Assembly: GCF_001418335.1 (NCBI RefSeq)
Contig: NZ_LIPP01000032.1
Coordinates: 1-56,897 of the forward strand
Length of the DNA: 56,897 bases
Source: Streptomyces aurantiacus
Lineage (GTDB): Bacteria; Actinomycetota; Actinomycetes; Streptomycetales; Streptomycetaceae
Direction: 5' to 3'
Part shown: one piece after another, positions 42,824 to 51,667 of the stretch
Layout: every line of letters begins with the position of its first letter
Position numbering within the stretch: position 1 is the first letter of the stretch
Notes under the pieces: model-generated
Seen by the model: only the letters and a program-made list of their open reading frames with translations
What the model was told of the DNA's origin: nothing
Databases searched by the model: none
Program-made: the position numbers and the translations under genes

Positions 42824-43813
42824 ATGCCTACGATCCGTCGTCCCCGTGCGCTGCGTTCCGGCGATCTCGTGGTCGTCACCGCGCCCTCGGACAAGCTGGA
42901 GCCCGGTGAGGAGCCGCTGCTCGCTCGCGGTGTGGCGATACTGGAGCGGATGGGTTTCCGTGTGCGGGTCAGCCCGATGGTCGACCCGGCGCGGAGCCGC
43001 TGGTGGGCGTCGGGCACTCCCGCGGAGCAGGCTGCCGAGCTCAATACCCTGCTCCGGGACCCGGAGGTGCGGGCCATCGTCGCGCACACCGGTGGTCAGG
43101 CGACCATGGGGTATCTCGATCTGATCGATCTTGAGGCGATCCGGGCCGACCCGAAGCCGATCCTCGGCTACAGCGACATCTCGCTGCTGCACATGGCGCT
43201 GTACGCCAGGACCGGCCTCGTCGGCTTCCACGCCGACATCGTCACCCACGGTTTCGGCAGCGACTGGTACACGTTGGGCGACGAGGCCCGTCGGTCCGAA
43301 CTCGTCGACCTGTACACCCGTGTGCTCACCAAGGCCGAGGCGCCGGGCGCGCTGCCGGCAAGGGGTGTGTGGGAGACCTGGCAGCCGGGCCGCGCGCAGG
43401 GACCACTGGTCGGCGGGCTGCTGAACCGCCTGGTCCAGTTGCAGGGGACGCCCTTCGCGCTGCCCGCCGAACGGTTCGACGGCGCCGTCCTGTTCTGGGA
43501 AGAGCTGCAGCGGCCGGTCACGCGGATCTGGAACGACCTGCACGCCTTGCGGCTGTCCGGTGTGCTGGACCGGATCGCGGGCATGGTGGTCGGCCTCCCG
43601 ACCGAAGTCACGCCCTACGAGGACGGCGCGGACCCGGTCGGTCTGCGCGACGTGGTGCTCGACGTCCTGGCGCAGCGTGACATCCCCGTCCTCGCCCAGG
43701 TCGACTTCGGCCACACCTCGCCGAACCTGCCGATGCCCCTGGGCGTCCGCGCGGACGTGGACGCGGACAACCGGACCCTGTCCCTGATCGAGCCGGCGGT
43801 CGCGGAACGCTGA
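42824..43813 (+). CDS. S66-family LD-carboxypeptidase (MccF-like)
   Basis: About 329 residues. Catalytic Ser-Glu-His architecture of the S66 peptidases: nucleophile Ser117 in ILGYSDIS, acidic WEEL and C-terminal GH in VDFGHTSPN, plus the hinge VGGLLNRL. Members cut murein tripeptide (LD-carboxypeptidase) or inactivate peptide-nucleotide antibiotics such as microcin C (MccF). With an exporter and regulators next to it, self-immunity is possible but not shown. ATG at 42824 with AAGGAG; a TTG eight codons earlier is weak. Confidence 0.9.
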   Translation: MPTIRRPRALRSGDLVVVTAPSDKLEPGEEPLLARGVAILERMGFRVRVSPMVDPARSRWWASGTPAEQAAELNTLLRDPEVRAIVAHTGGQATMGYLDLIDLEAIRADPKPILGYSDISLLHMALYARTGLVGFHADIVTHGFGSDWYTLGDEARRSELVDLYTRVLTKAEAPGALPARGVWETWQPGRAQGPLVGGLLNRLVQLQGTPFALPAERFDGAVLFWEELQRPVTRIWNDLHALRLSGVLDRIAGMVVGLPTEVTPYEDGADPVGLRDVVLDVLAQRDIPVLAQVDFGHTSPNLPMPLGVRADVDADNRTLSLIEPAVAER

Positions 43814-43926
43814 GGTCACTACTACGTATTCAGTAGCCGCAACTGCCAGCAGGCGTACGACGACAGGCGGCCCGCGGCCGGAGAGGCTGGGTGGACAACC
43901 AGCACCCATCGGGGAGACCTCCTGCC

Positions 43927-46146
43927 GTGGCCATATTTCTGCACCGAGTAGGCCGTCTGGCCTTTCGGCACCGTTGGTACGTCGTTCTGGTCTGGGCGGC
44001 CGTCCTGGCTTTCGCCGGACTCAGCGCTCTCAAGGCTCCGGAGGCGTCCGACAAGGGGTTCTCCATGCCGGGCATCGAGTCCCAGAAGGCATTCGACCTG
44101 ATGGAACAACGTTTCCCCGGAACCACCGCCGATGGTGCGACCGCCCGGATCGTGTTCGTCGCGCCGAGCGGAGAGCGGATCACCGACCCCGGCAACAAGC
44201 AGGCCGTCGAGAAGACCGTGGCCTCCCTGGCCGGCGGCACACAGGTCGTGAGGGCATCCGACCCGTTCCGGTCGAAGACCCTGAGCAGGGACGGCCGGAC
44301 GGCGTACACGACCGTCACCTACGAGGTCCGGGCCAAGGAACTCACCGAGGTCAGCACGAGCGGGCTGGAGGAGGCTGTCCACAAGGCTCAGGATGCCGGG
44401 CTGACCGTCGAGGCCGGCGGAAGCGCCCTGGACGCCGGCAGCCGGCCGGCCGGTGGGGCCGAACTGATCGGTGTCGCCCTGGCCGCCGTTGTCCTGCTGG
44501 TCACCTTCGGTTCCCTCGCCGCGGCCGGGCTGCCGCTGCTGACCGCCCTGATCGGCGTCGGGGTCAGCATGGCCGGCATTCTGGCACTGGCCCACGCGCT
44601 GGACCTGTCCGCGACGACGAGCATCCTGGCGATGATGCTGGGTCTCGCGGTCGGCATCGACTACGCCCTGTTCGTGGTCTCCCGCTACCGCGAGGAGCAC
44701 GCCAGGGGCCGTACGCCGCAGGAGGCGGCCGGGCTCGCGGCCGGCACCGCCGGTTCAGCGGTCGTCTTCGCGGGACTCACCGTCGTCATCGCCCTCGCCG
44801 GACTCTCGGTGGTCGGCATCCCGATGCTCACCAAGATGGGCCTGGCCGCGGCCGGCGCGGTCGTCGTGGCCGTACTGATCGCGCTGACGCTCGTCCCCGC
44901 CCTCCTCGGCTTCTGGCCGCACGCCGTGCTCCCGCGGCGAGCCCGCAAGGGTGGGCGGATCGAGGAACGGGAGGCCCGGGACAACTGGGGCACCCGCTGG
45001 GCGCGGTTCGTGCTGCGGCGTCCGCTGCCTGTGCTGCTGCTGGGTGTGGCGGGGCTGGGCGCTCTCGCGCTGCCGGCCATGGACCTGCGGCTCGGCAACC
45101 CCGGGGACGAGGCCAAACCGACCTCCACCACCGAACGCCGCGCCTACGACGCGCTCGCCGAGGGCTTCGGTCCCGGCTTCAACGGTCCGCTGACCGTCGT
45201 CGTGGACGCCCGGGGCGCCACCGGCGCGAAGCGCGCCGTCGAGTCCGTCGCACAGCGGATCGGCGGCACCGAGGGAATCGTCTCCGTCTCCTCGGCCCGC
45301 TTCAACAAGGCAGGGGACACGGCTGTCTTCAGTGCCGTGCCGTCCACGGCACCGACCGACGAGAAGACCAAGAACCTGGTCACGTCCATCCGGAACGACC
45401 GGCCCGCGATCGAGTCCAGGACCGGAGTGACGTTCGCTGTCACCGGCACCACCGCCGTCGACATCGACATCGCCGAGAAGGTGCAGTCCGCCCTGGTCCC
45501 CTACCTGATCGTGGTCGTGGGCCTCGCGGTCCTCCTGCTGCTGCTGGTCTTCCGGTCCCTGCTCGTCCCGTTGAAGGCGGCCCTCGGATACCTGCTGTCG
45601 GTGCTGGCCTCTCTGGGCGTGGTCGTCCTCGTCTTCCAGCAGGGCCACGGCGCCGATCTCCTGGGAGCGGAGCACACCGGCCCGGTCATGAGCCTGATGC
45701 CGATCTTCCTGGTGGGCATCGTCTTCGGCCTGGCCATGGACTACGAGGTCTTCCTCGTCTCGCGGATGCGCGAGGCGTACGTCCACGGCGAATCGCCCCA
45801 CCAGGCGGTCACCAGCGGATTCCGGCACAGCGCCCGGGTGGTCGTGGCCGCCGCGCTGATCATGATCGCGGTCTTCGCCGGATTCATCAGCGAGAGCGAC
45901 TCCATGATCAAGATGATCGGGTTCGGGCTGGCCACCGCCATCCTGTTCGACGCCTTCGTCGTACGCATGGCGATCGTGCCCGCCGTCCTCGCCCTTCTCG
46001 GCCACAAGGCCTGGTGGCTGCCCGCCTGGCTGGACAAGCTGCTGCCCCGCGTCGACGTCGAGGGCGAGGCCCTCGACCAGCGGTCCGCCGCGGCAGACCC
46101 GCGATCGGCCGGGACGACGACCGGCCGGGAAGTGTCCCGCACCTGA
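43927..46146 (+). CDS. MMPL-family (RND superfamily) transporter
   Basis: About 739 residues and 12 predicted membrane helices. The first helix WYVVLVWAAVLAFAGLSAL leads into a large periplasm-facing domain, then helices II-VI (LIGVALAAVVLLVTFGSLAAAGLPLLTALIGVGVSM, ILAMMLGLAVGIDYALFVVSRYREE), repeated in the second half (MDYEVFLVSRMREAYVHG). GxxxDY motifs in helices IV and X carry the proton relay. The GTG at 43927 follows GGGGAGA; a GTG at 43891 is 12 codons upstream. Likely exports a lipid or secondary metabolite and could serve the polyketide cluster to the right. It ends at a strong terminator. Confidence 0.92.
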   Translation: MAIFLHRVGRLAFRHRWYVVLVWAAVLAFAGLSALKAPEASDKGFSMPGIESQKAFDLMEQRFPGTTADGATARIVFVAPSGERITDPGNKQAVEKTVASLAGGTQVVRASDPFRSKTLSRDGRTAYTTVTYEVRAKELTEVSTSGLEEAVHKAQDAGLTVEAGGSALDAGSRPAGGAELIGVALAAVVLLVTFGSLAAAGLPLLTALIGVGVSMAGILALAHALDLSATTSILAMMLGLAVGIDYALFVVSRYREEHARGRTPQEAAGLAAGTAGSAVVFAGLTVVIALAGLSVVGIPMLTKMGLAAAGAVVVAVLIALTLVPALLGFWPHAVLPRRARKGGRIEEREARDNWGTRWARFVLRRPLPVLLLGVAGLGALALPAMDLRLGNPGDEAKPTSTTERRAYDALAEGFGPGFNGPLTVVVDARGATGAKRAVESVAQRIGGTEGIVSVSSARFNKAGDTAVFSAVPSTAPTDEKTKNLVTSIRNDRPAIESRTGVTFAVTGTTAVDIDIAEKVQSALVPYLIVVVGLAVLLLLLVFRSLLVPLKAALGYLLSVLASLGVVVLVFQQGHGADLLGAEHTGPVMSLMPIFLVGIVFGLAMDYEVFLVSRMREAYVHGESPHQAVTSGFRHSARVVVAAALIMIAVFAGFISESDSMIKMIGFGLATAILFDAFVVRMAIVPAVLALLGHKAWWLPAWLDKLLPRVDVEGEALDQRSAAADPRSAGTTTGREVSRT

Positions 46147-46162
46147 GACAACCGCTTCTTTT

Positions 46163-46205
46163 CTGCCGGGGCCGCCGTGTTGGATGACACCGGCGGCCCC
46201 GGCAG
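46163..46205 (+). terminator. Strong intrinsic-type hairpin
   Basis: CTGCCGGGGCCGCCG (46163-46177) pairs perfectly with CGGCGGCCCCGGCAG (46191-46205), 15 bp, plus a GTGT/ACAC extension in the loop. It is 17 bp after the MMPL stop and separates it from the kinase gene. Confidence 0.85.
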
Positions 46206-46258
46206 CCGTCCGTGGGGGCGGACAGCGACGGGTTCCAGAGCACCGACCGGAGAACCGT

Positions 46259-47524
46259 ATGAGTACCAGCACTGAGCGTTACACCGACCGTTTCGAGCGG
46301 TACGCCGACCGCCATCCTCGCGCCGTCGACGCGGTCCTGGTCGTGGTGCTGATGGCCTGCACGATCGTGGGCAGTGGTCTCACCAGGCCCGGCGCCACCC
46401 CACCCCAGCGGGACACCACCGTCCTGGTCGTGATGGGAGTTTCGTGTCTCGCCCTGTTCGGACACCGAAGCCGTCCGCGGACCGTCACCGTCGTGAACGC
46501 GGTGTGCATCGTGGTCGTCACCGCGCTGGAGTACGTGCTGACCCCGCTGCTGCTGGCCCCCGTCATGGTGTCGATGTACTGGCTGACCACGCACACCGGC
46601 CTCAGGACCGCACGCCTCTACAGCGTCACCACGGCAGCGGCTCTGATGGCCACCTCAGCGATCTTCGACCCCACCTACGCCTCTTCCCCCGTACCCCGGT
46701 CCATCGGCTACTGCTTCTGGCTGCTGCTGCCGCTCGCCGCCGGCAGCATGACCCGGCTGCGGCGCGCCTACGTGGCGTCGGTACAGGCCCGCGCCGAACA
46801 CGCCGAGCGGACCCGGGACGAGGAGGCACGGCTGCGTGCCACCGAGGAGCGCATGCGCATCGCCCGCGAGCTGCACGACGTCGTGGCTCATCATCTGGCC
46901 CTGGCCAACGCCCAGGCCGGCACGGCCGCCCACTTCGCGCTCACCAATCCGCAGCAGACGAAAAAGATCCTCACCAGCCTGACCGACACCACCTCGTCCG
47001 CGCTGCGCGAGCTGAAGGCCACCCTGGGACTGCTGCGCCACGACAACGCCCCGGCCTCCGCGTCGCTGGAACCCTCTCCCGGCCTCGCCCGCCTGCCCAA
47101 GTTGGTTTCGACGTACGCGTCCGCAGGGCTCACCGTCACGGTCACCACGTCGGGTGAGCCCCGTCCGCTCACCTCCGGGGTGGACCTGACCGCGTTCCGG
47201 ATCGTGCAGGAGGCACTCACCAACGCCGGCAAGCACGCCGCCGCGGACTCGGCACACGTGCATCTCGCCTACAAGGAGTCCCGCCTGCTGATCACGGTCA
47301 CCAACGACAGGCCGGCCGGCACCACCGAGGTCGCCGCAGCCGCGCCTGGCCGGAGCTTCGGCATCATGGGCATGCGCGAACGAGCCCACACCGTCGGCGG
47401 CGAATTCCGCGCGGGACCCCGTCCAGGAGGCGGCTTCGAGGTCGCGACCAGCCTGCCGCTGCCGGCCGCCGCACTCGAAGCGTCCTGGGACGCCGCAGAC
47501 GACGCGACAGGAGAAGAAGCATGA
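46259..47524 (+). CDS. Two-component sensor histidine kinase (NarL/DesK-type)
   Basis: About 421 residues. Six hydrophobic segments (about residues 24-163) form a membrane sensor domain with short loops. A coiled region (QARAEHAERTRDEEARLRATEER) leads to the HisKA_3 box RIARELHDVVAHHLALANAQ with the phospho-acceptor His206. The HATPase_c domain shows FRIVQEALTNAGKHA (N box) and SFGIMGMRERAHTVGGEF (G boxes). The ATG at 46259 follows CCGGAGAA. Overlaps the response regulator by 4 bp (ATGA), so the two are a pair. Confidence 0.92.
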   Translation: MSTSTERYTDRFERYADRHPRAVDAVLVVVLMACTIVGSGLTRPGATPPQRDTTVLVVMGVSCLALFGHRSRPRTVTVVNAVCIVVVTALEYVLTPLLLAPVMVSMYWLTTHTGLRTARLYSVTTAAALMATSAIFDPTYASSPVPRSIGYCFWLLLPLAAGSMTRLRRAYVASVQARAEHAERTRDEEARLRATEERMRIARELHDVVAHHLALANAQAGTAAHFALTNPQQTKKILTSLTDTTSSALRELKATLGLLRHDNAPASASLEPSPGLARLPKLVSTYASAGLTVTVTTSGEPRPLTSGVDLTAFRIVQEALTNAGKHAAADSAHVHLAYKESRLLITVTNDRPAGTTEVAAAAPGRSFGIMGMRERAHTVGGEFRAGPRPGGGFEVATSLPLPAAALEASWDAADDATGEEA

Positions 47525-48201
47525 CCATCAGCGTGTTGCTCGCCGACGACCAGACCTTGCTCCGGGCCACCTTCCGGATGCTGGTCGACTCCTGCGAGGA
47601 CATGACCGTGGTCGGTGAGGCCTCCGACGGCGCGGAGGCGGTGGACCTGACCCGCGCCCACCACCCCGACATCGTCCTCATGGACATCCGTATGCCGGGC
47701 GTGGACGGCCTCGCCGCCACCACCGCCATCTGCGCCGACCCGGAACTGTCCGCCACCCGCGTCCTCATCCTGACCACCTTCGAGACCGAGGACTACGTCG
47801 CCCAGGCGCTGCGCGCGGGTGCCAGCGGGTTCCTCGGCAAGGACGTCACCACCGACACCCTGCTGGACGGCCTGCGAACCGTGGCCTCCGGCGAGGCCCT
47901 CCTGTCCCCCACCGCCACCCGCACCCTCATCGCGAACTTCCTCATGACACCCGACCCCGGCACGCAGCCCCTGTCCGCCCAGCACCTGTCGGAACTCACC
48001 GCCCGCGAACGCGAAACGATGGCCATGGCCGCCGAGGGCAGGTCCAACACCGAGATCGCCGAGACACTCACGCTCAGCCCGCTGACCGTACGCACCCACA
48101 TCTACCGCGCGATGGCGAAACTGGGCGCCCGCGACCGCGCCCAACTGGTCGTCATCGCCTACCAGTCGGGCCTGGTGCAGGTGACTCCGCTCACCCCTTA
48201 G
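47521..48201 (+). CDS. NarL/FixJ-family response regulator
   Basis: 226 residues. Receiver with acidic pair Asp9-Asp10, phospho-acceptor Asp55 in IVLMDIRMPG, Thr/Ser in LILTTFETED and Lys in LGKDVT. The C-terminal LuxR helix-turn-helix LTARERETMAMAAEGRSNTEIAETLTLSPLTVRTHIYRAMAKLGARDRAQLV is intact. Coupled to the kinase upstream (ATGA). Its end overlaps the end of the convergent sugar-nucleotide gene by 4 bp. Likely controls the MMPL exporter or the polyketide genes. Confidence 0.94.
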   Translation: MTISVLLADDQTLLRATFRMLVDSCEDMTVVGEASDGAEAVDLTRAHHPDIVLMDIRMPGVDGLAATTAICADPELSATRVLILTTFETEDYVAQALRAGASGFLGKDVTTDTLLDGLRTVASGEALLSPTATRTLIANFLMTPDPGTQPLSAQHLSELTARERETMAMAAEGRSNTEIAETLTLSPLTVRTHIYRAMAKLGARDRAQLVVIAYQSGLVQVTPLTP

Positions 48202-49151
48202 GGGGCTCCGCCGGGTCGGAGGGACTCGGTGCGTACGGTCTCCCACATCGCCTGCATGGACGCCTCCAGCGAGTACCGCGGGCTCCAGCCGAGCAGCCGC
48301 CGCGCGCGCGTGCTGTCCACCTGGATCCAGTCGGCGCCGCGGCTGGAGACCGCGCCCGCGTGTTCGCGTACCCGCTCCCGAGGACCGCCGGCCGCGCGGA
48401 CGAGGGCGGCGACCAGGGTCCGGATGTCGAGCGCCCGACCGGTTCCGATGTTGAACACGCCCTGGGCGGAGGGGGTCTCGGCCGCGCGCACCACCGCCTC
48501 GGCGGCGTCCCTGGAGTCGACGTAGTCGCGGTGCGCCTCGGCGACGGTCAGGTCGATGGGTCCCCGGTCGTCGCTGAGCCGCGCGGCGAGGGAGCCGAAG
48601 AAGCTCTCGGCGGCGGGGTGCGGGCCGATGGTGTTGGTCAGGCGCAGGACCACACCGTCCACTTCCCCGGCGCGTGCGGCGTCCAGCACCAGACCCGCGG
48701 CGACCAGCTTCGAGGCGGGGTAGGGCTGTTGGGGGCGGGGTGGCACCTCCTCGTCGATGGAGGTGCCCCAGAGGACCGGGCCGTACTCGTGGATGGTCCC
48801 CAGGTGCACCAGGCGCGGCGAGCCCGGAGTCCTCCTCAGCGCGTCCACGAGTCGCTCTGCCAGCTGGACGTTGGTCGCCCGCAGTTCCTCGCCCCAGCCG
48901 AGCGTGGCGTTGACCACGGCGTCCACCCGCTCCGCGGCCAGCAGCGCCGCGAGCTCCGCGCCGGACGCGTGCGCGGCGTCCAGCGCGAGGAAACGGTGAG
49001 CGGCCACATGGCTCGCGTACCGACGGGCGATCGCGACGACTTCGGTGCCGCGGGCGGCGAAGGCAGCGGTGATCTGACGTCCCATGCACCCGGTGGCACC
49101 GATCACGGCGACCCGCCGCACCGGCCGGGGACCGGTTCCGGCGCCGTTCAC
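48198..49151 (-). CDS. NAD-dependent epimerase/dehydratase family (TDP-4-keto-6-deoxyhexose 4-ketoreductase-like)
   Basis: About 317 residues, extended SDR. Rossmann motif RRVAVIGATGCMGRQIT, catalytic segment LVHLGTIHEYGP (the catalytic Ser position is Thr), PYPASKL (YxxxK), and RLTNTIGP...RDYVDSRDAAEAVV of sugar-nucleotide enzymes. The C-terminal WSPRYSLEASMQAMW is the family tail. It probably reduces the 4-keto group of a deoxysugar. The GTG at 49151 overlaps the stop of the upstream epimerase by 4 bp. Convergent with the response regulator. Confidence 0.87.
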   Translation of the reverse strand: MNGAGTGPRPVRRVAVIGATGCMGRQITAAFAARGTEVVAIARRYASHVAAHRFLALDAAHASGAELAALLAAERVDAVVNATLGWGEELRATNVQLAERLVDALRRTPGSPRLVHLGTIHEYGPVLWGTSIDEEVPPRPQQPYPASKLVAAGLVLDAARAGEVDGVVLRLTNTIGPHPAAESFFGSLAARLSDDRGPIDLTVAEAHRDYVDSRDAAEAVVRAAETPSAQGVFNIGTGRALDIRTLVAALVRAAGGPRERVREHAGAVSSRGADWIQVDSTRARRLLGWSPRYSLEASMQAMWETVRTESLRPGGAP

Positions 49152-49753
49152 CGGGCAGGATCCGAGGACGCGGACCACTGCCGGCAGTCCTCGTACCGCG
49201 GCAGCATCCCGCGCGCCTGTGCCTCGGCGAGACCGGTCGCCACCGTGTCCCGCTCGGACAGGAGGAACCGCATGTCGTACGGCCACGGCAGGCCGAGCGC
49301 CGGGTCGAGCGGGTCGATCGCCTGCTCGAACTCGGCCCGGTAGGCGGTCGACACCAGGTACGACATCACCGTGTCGTCGTCGAGCGCGAGGAAGGCGTGC
49401 CCCACCCCGTCGGGGATGTACACGGCCCGGTACGAGACGGCGTCCATCTCGACCATGTCCCACTTGCCGAAGGTCGGCGAGCCGAGCCGGAGGTCGACGA
49501 CCGCGTCCAGCGCCCGCCCCTGGGCGCAGTACACGTACTTGGCCTGGCCGGGCGGTGCGGTCGTGAAGTGCAGCCCTCGCAGCACTCCGCGGGCGGACCT
49601 GCTGTGGTTGGTCTGCGCCGTCACGAACCGTTCGCCGACCGCCGCGACGAACGCCTCCTCCTGCAGAGGCGAGACGAACAGTCCGCGTGCGTCGGTGTGG
49701 ATCTCGGGGGTGAACTCGAAACCGCCTACGACGGCGAGCCTGCGTGTACGCAT
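49148..49753 (-). CDS. dTDP-4-dehydrorhamnose 3,5-epimerase family protein (RmlC-like)
   Basis: About 201 residues, cupin fold. RmlC signatures: FTPEIHTDARGLFVSPLQEEAF, QTNHSRSARGVLRGLHF (catalytic His in RGLHF), KYVYCAQGRALDAVVDLR, YIPDGVGHAFLALDDDTVMSYLVS and LGLPWP. It isomerises a 4-keto-6-deoxyhexose nucleotide, here probably for an unusual antibiotic sugar. ATG at 49753 overlaps the upstream monooxygenase stop (TGATG), and the end overlaps the ketoreductase, so all three are coupled. No glycosyltransferase lies in the window. Confidence 0.9.
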   Translation of the reverse strand: MRTRRLAVVGGFEFTPEIHTDARGLFVSPLQEEAFVAAVGERFVTAQTNHSRSARGVLRGLHFTTAPPGQAKYVYCAQGRALDAVVDLRLGSPTFGKWDMVEMDAVSYRAVYIPDGVGHAFLALDDDTVMSYLVSTAYRAEFEQAIDPLDPALGLPWPYDMRFLLSERDTVATGLAEAQARGMLPRYEDCRQWSASSDPAR

Positions 49754-51282
49754 CACGAGCCCCCGTTCGTCAGGTCGTGGTGGGTTCGGAGTACGGCCTC
49801 GGAACCGGGGGCGCCGAACCAGTGCCGCAGGGCGTCCGCCAGTTCCAGCAGCACGTCCTCGCGCGGTACGCCGTCGCCGGGATCCACCCAGGCCACATGG
49901 CCGTCGGGGCGCAGCAGCAGTCCCGGCCCGTCCCCGGCCGCGACCGTGCCCAGCCGGTGCGACCGGCCGGCGACGAGACCGGCCGCCTCCTTCACCAGGC
50001 CGTCCGGCACCAGCAGCACCCCGCGCCCGATGCCCAGCATCGTCCGTGCCTCGTCCCTGACGTCCGGTGTCAGCGGCGGACAGGGCCGGCCCAGCAGGTG
50101 GTGTCCGTACCGGCCGGGGGGCAGGGCGTACCGGACATCGAGGCCCGTCATCTCGTGTGCCAGGCGGCTGTTGACCTCGGGCAGCTCCAGCAGTTCGGAG
50201 AACATGCCGCGCAGCGGGTCGACCCTCGGGTCGGGAGCCATGAGCATGAGCTGTGCCTGGGTCTGCCGCAGCACGCGCTCGGCCACCGGGCGGCGCTCGG
50301 TGCCGTAACTGTCGAGCAGGCCCGGCGGTGCCCATCCGACGAGGGTCCCGGCCAGCTTCCAACCGAGGTTGACGGCGTCCTGGAGGCCGAGGTTGAGGCC
50401 CTGTGCCCCGATCGGGAAGTGCACGTGCGCGGCGTCGCCGGCGAGGAGCACCCGGCCCTGGCGGTAGGTGTCCGCGAGCCGGGTGGCGTCGGTGAACCGG
50501 GACAGCCAGCGCGGCCGGTCCATGTCGACGTCGATGCCGGTGACGCGGCGTACCGTCGCGCGCAGTTCGTCCAGGGTCACGGGGGTGTGTTCGGTACCGG
50601 GCTCGGGCGGGGTGAACTCCGTGGTGAGCACCCGGGTCACACCGGACTGCAGCGAGATCGCCATCAGCAGGCCGTGAGGGGTGCGCATGGTGCCGGGCAC
50701 TCCGTTGGGCAGCTGCCCGGGGTCGGCCAGCTCCACGTCGGCCAGGAGCGCCCGCACGGCGGGTTCCGAGCCGCTGAAGCCGATGCCGGCGAGCTTCCTG
50801 ACGGTGCTGCGCCCTCCGTCGCAGCCGACCAGATAGGAGGAGCCGAGCCGATACGTCCCCTCGTCCGAGGAGACCTCGCAGTCGACGGCGGACGGGGTGG
50901 CCTCAAGACCGGTCACCGTGTGCCCGCGGCGGATCTCCACACCGCACGCCATGGCGTGCTTCTCCAGGAGTTCCTCCGTGCGAGCCTGCGGGATCAGCAG
51001 CGCGTACGGGTTCTCGTTGCGCAGGTACCCGAAGTCGAGCAGGGGTTCCAGGCCGGCGAAGTGGGCCTTGGGCCAGGTGCGGTTGCCCTCCGTGAACCGG
51101 CCGAGCAGGCCTCGCTGGTCCAGGACGTCCAGCATCCGGGCCTGCATGCGGAAGGCCCTGGAGTGGCCGCTCGGCTCCGTCAGCCGCTCCAGGAGAACCA
51201 CACGGGCGCCCCCGAGCCGCAGTTCGGCGGCGAGCATCAGACCTACCGGACCGCCTCCCACCACGACGACGTCGGTATTCAT
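49753..51282 (-). CDS. FAD-dependent aromatic polyketide monooxygenase (PgaE/JadH-like)
   Basis: 509 residues, group A flavoprotein hydroxylase. FAD motif VVVVGGGPVGLMLAAELRL, DG motif YLVGCDGGRSTVRKLAGI, and GD motif VLLAGDAAHVHFPIGAQGLNLGLQDAVNLGWKLA. The C-terminal thioredoxin-like domain (LLLRPDGHVAWVDP) is typical of angucycline and related polyketide hydroxylases. It is likely to hydroxylate the polycyclic product of the cluster. Its start overlaps the stop of a small gene upstream by 4 bp (ATGA), and its end overlaps the RmlC gene. Confidence 0.92.
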   Translation of the reverse strand: MNTDVVVVGGGPVGLMLAAELRLGGARVVLLERLTEPSGHSRAFRMQARMLDVLDQRGLLGRFTEGNRTWPKAHFAGLEPLLDFGYLRNENPYALLIPQARTEELLEKHAMACGVEIRRGHTVTGLEATPSAVDCEVSSDEGTYRLGSSYLVGCDGGRSTVRKLAGIGFSGSEPAVRALLADVELADPGQLPNGVPGTMRTPHGLLMAISLQSGVTRVLTTEFTPPEPGTEHTPVTLDELRATVRRVTGIDVDMDRPRWLSRFTDATRLADTYRQGRVLLAGDAAHVHFPIGAQGLNLGLQDAVNLGWKLAGTLVGWAPPGLLDSYGTERRPVAERVLRQTQAQLMLMAPDPRVDPLRGMFSELLELPEVNSRLAHEMTGLDVRYALPPGRYGHHLLGRPCPPLTPDVRDEARTMLGIGRGVLLVPDGLVKEAAGLVAGRSHRLGTVAAGDGPGLLLRPDGHVAWVDPGDGVPREDVLLELADALRHWFGAPGSEAVLRTHHDLTNGGS

Positions 51283-51452
51283 CGAGCCTCCCAGTCACTG
51301 TGCGGCCAGTCCCTGAACGGGGCGAACAAGGACGGGTCCGGTGCCATTAGGCCGCTGACCAGGCAGAGGCCCGCCAGTCGCGCGCACAGATCCCGTCCGA
51401 GACGGCGGCCCTGCGCGCGGACGAAGTCGAAGTCGTACCTGACGGTGCGCAT
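51279..51452 (-). CDS. Small conserved-looking protein of unknown function (57 aa)
   Basis: 57 residues: an N-terminal basic region with Asp/Tyr (MRTVRYDFDFVRAQGRR), a mildly hydrophobic centre LCARLAGLCLVSGLMAP, and an aromatic-rich tail FAPFRDWPHSDWE. No TM helix is convincing. The ATG at 51452 follows GGAAGGG, and its TGA overlaps the monooxygenase ATG (ATGA), the pattern of the real coupled genes around it, so it is probably expressed. It could be a partner of the hydroxylase or just a leader peptide. I do not recognise it. Confidence 0.5.
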   Translation of the reverse strand: MRTVRYDFDFVRAQGRRLGRDLCARLAGLCLVSGLMAPDPSLFAPFRDWPHSDWEAR

Positions 51453-51518
51453 GGCTCTCACCCTTCCGGGGGCTCCTCAAGTCCGGCTGGAGGGCCCGTC
51501 GATCAGTCCGGCAGGGCG

Positions 51519-51536
51519 TCGACCACGAGTCGAGGA
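51519..51536. promoter_or_regulatory. Possible SARP direct-repeat box in the divergent promoter
   Basis: TCGACCA-CGAG-TCGAGGA: two heptamers starting 11 bp apart (51519 and 51530), as in known SARP sites (TCGAGnn every 11 or 22 bp). It lies in the 215-bp gap between the divergent oxygenase genes (starts 51452 left, 51668 right). Only two repeats, so it is weak evidence. Confidence 0.35.
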
Positions 51537-51667
51537 GGGCTCCAGGACGGTGCACGAGCCTGGGTCCCGGACCGGAGCCGCGTGTCCGGGCCGGAGTTCC
51601 GGCAAGGCCCGGTCCTTCCCACCGGCCGGGGGCCGTAGGGGCATGACCGCCGGCAGCGGAGGATCGG

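Noticed and set aside
40519..43089. Open frame of 856 codons on the minus strand
   Set aside because: Antisense to the TetR and hydrolase genes, which have clear domains; such long antisense frames come from GC-rich third positions.
44755..46272. Minus-strand frame opposite the MMPL transporter
   Set aside because: Gln/Asp/Gly-rich shadow with no domain.
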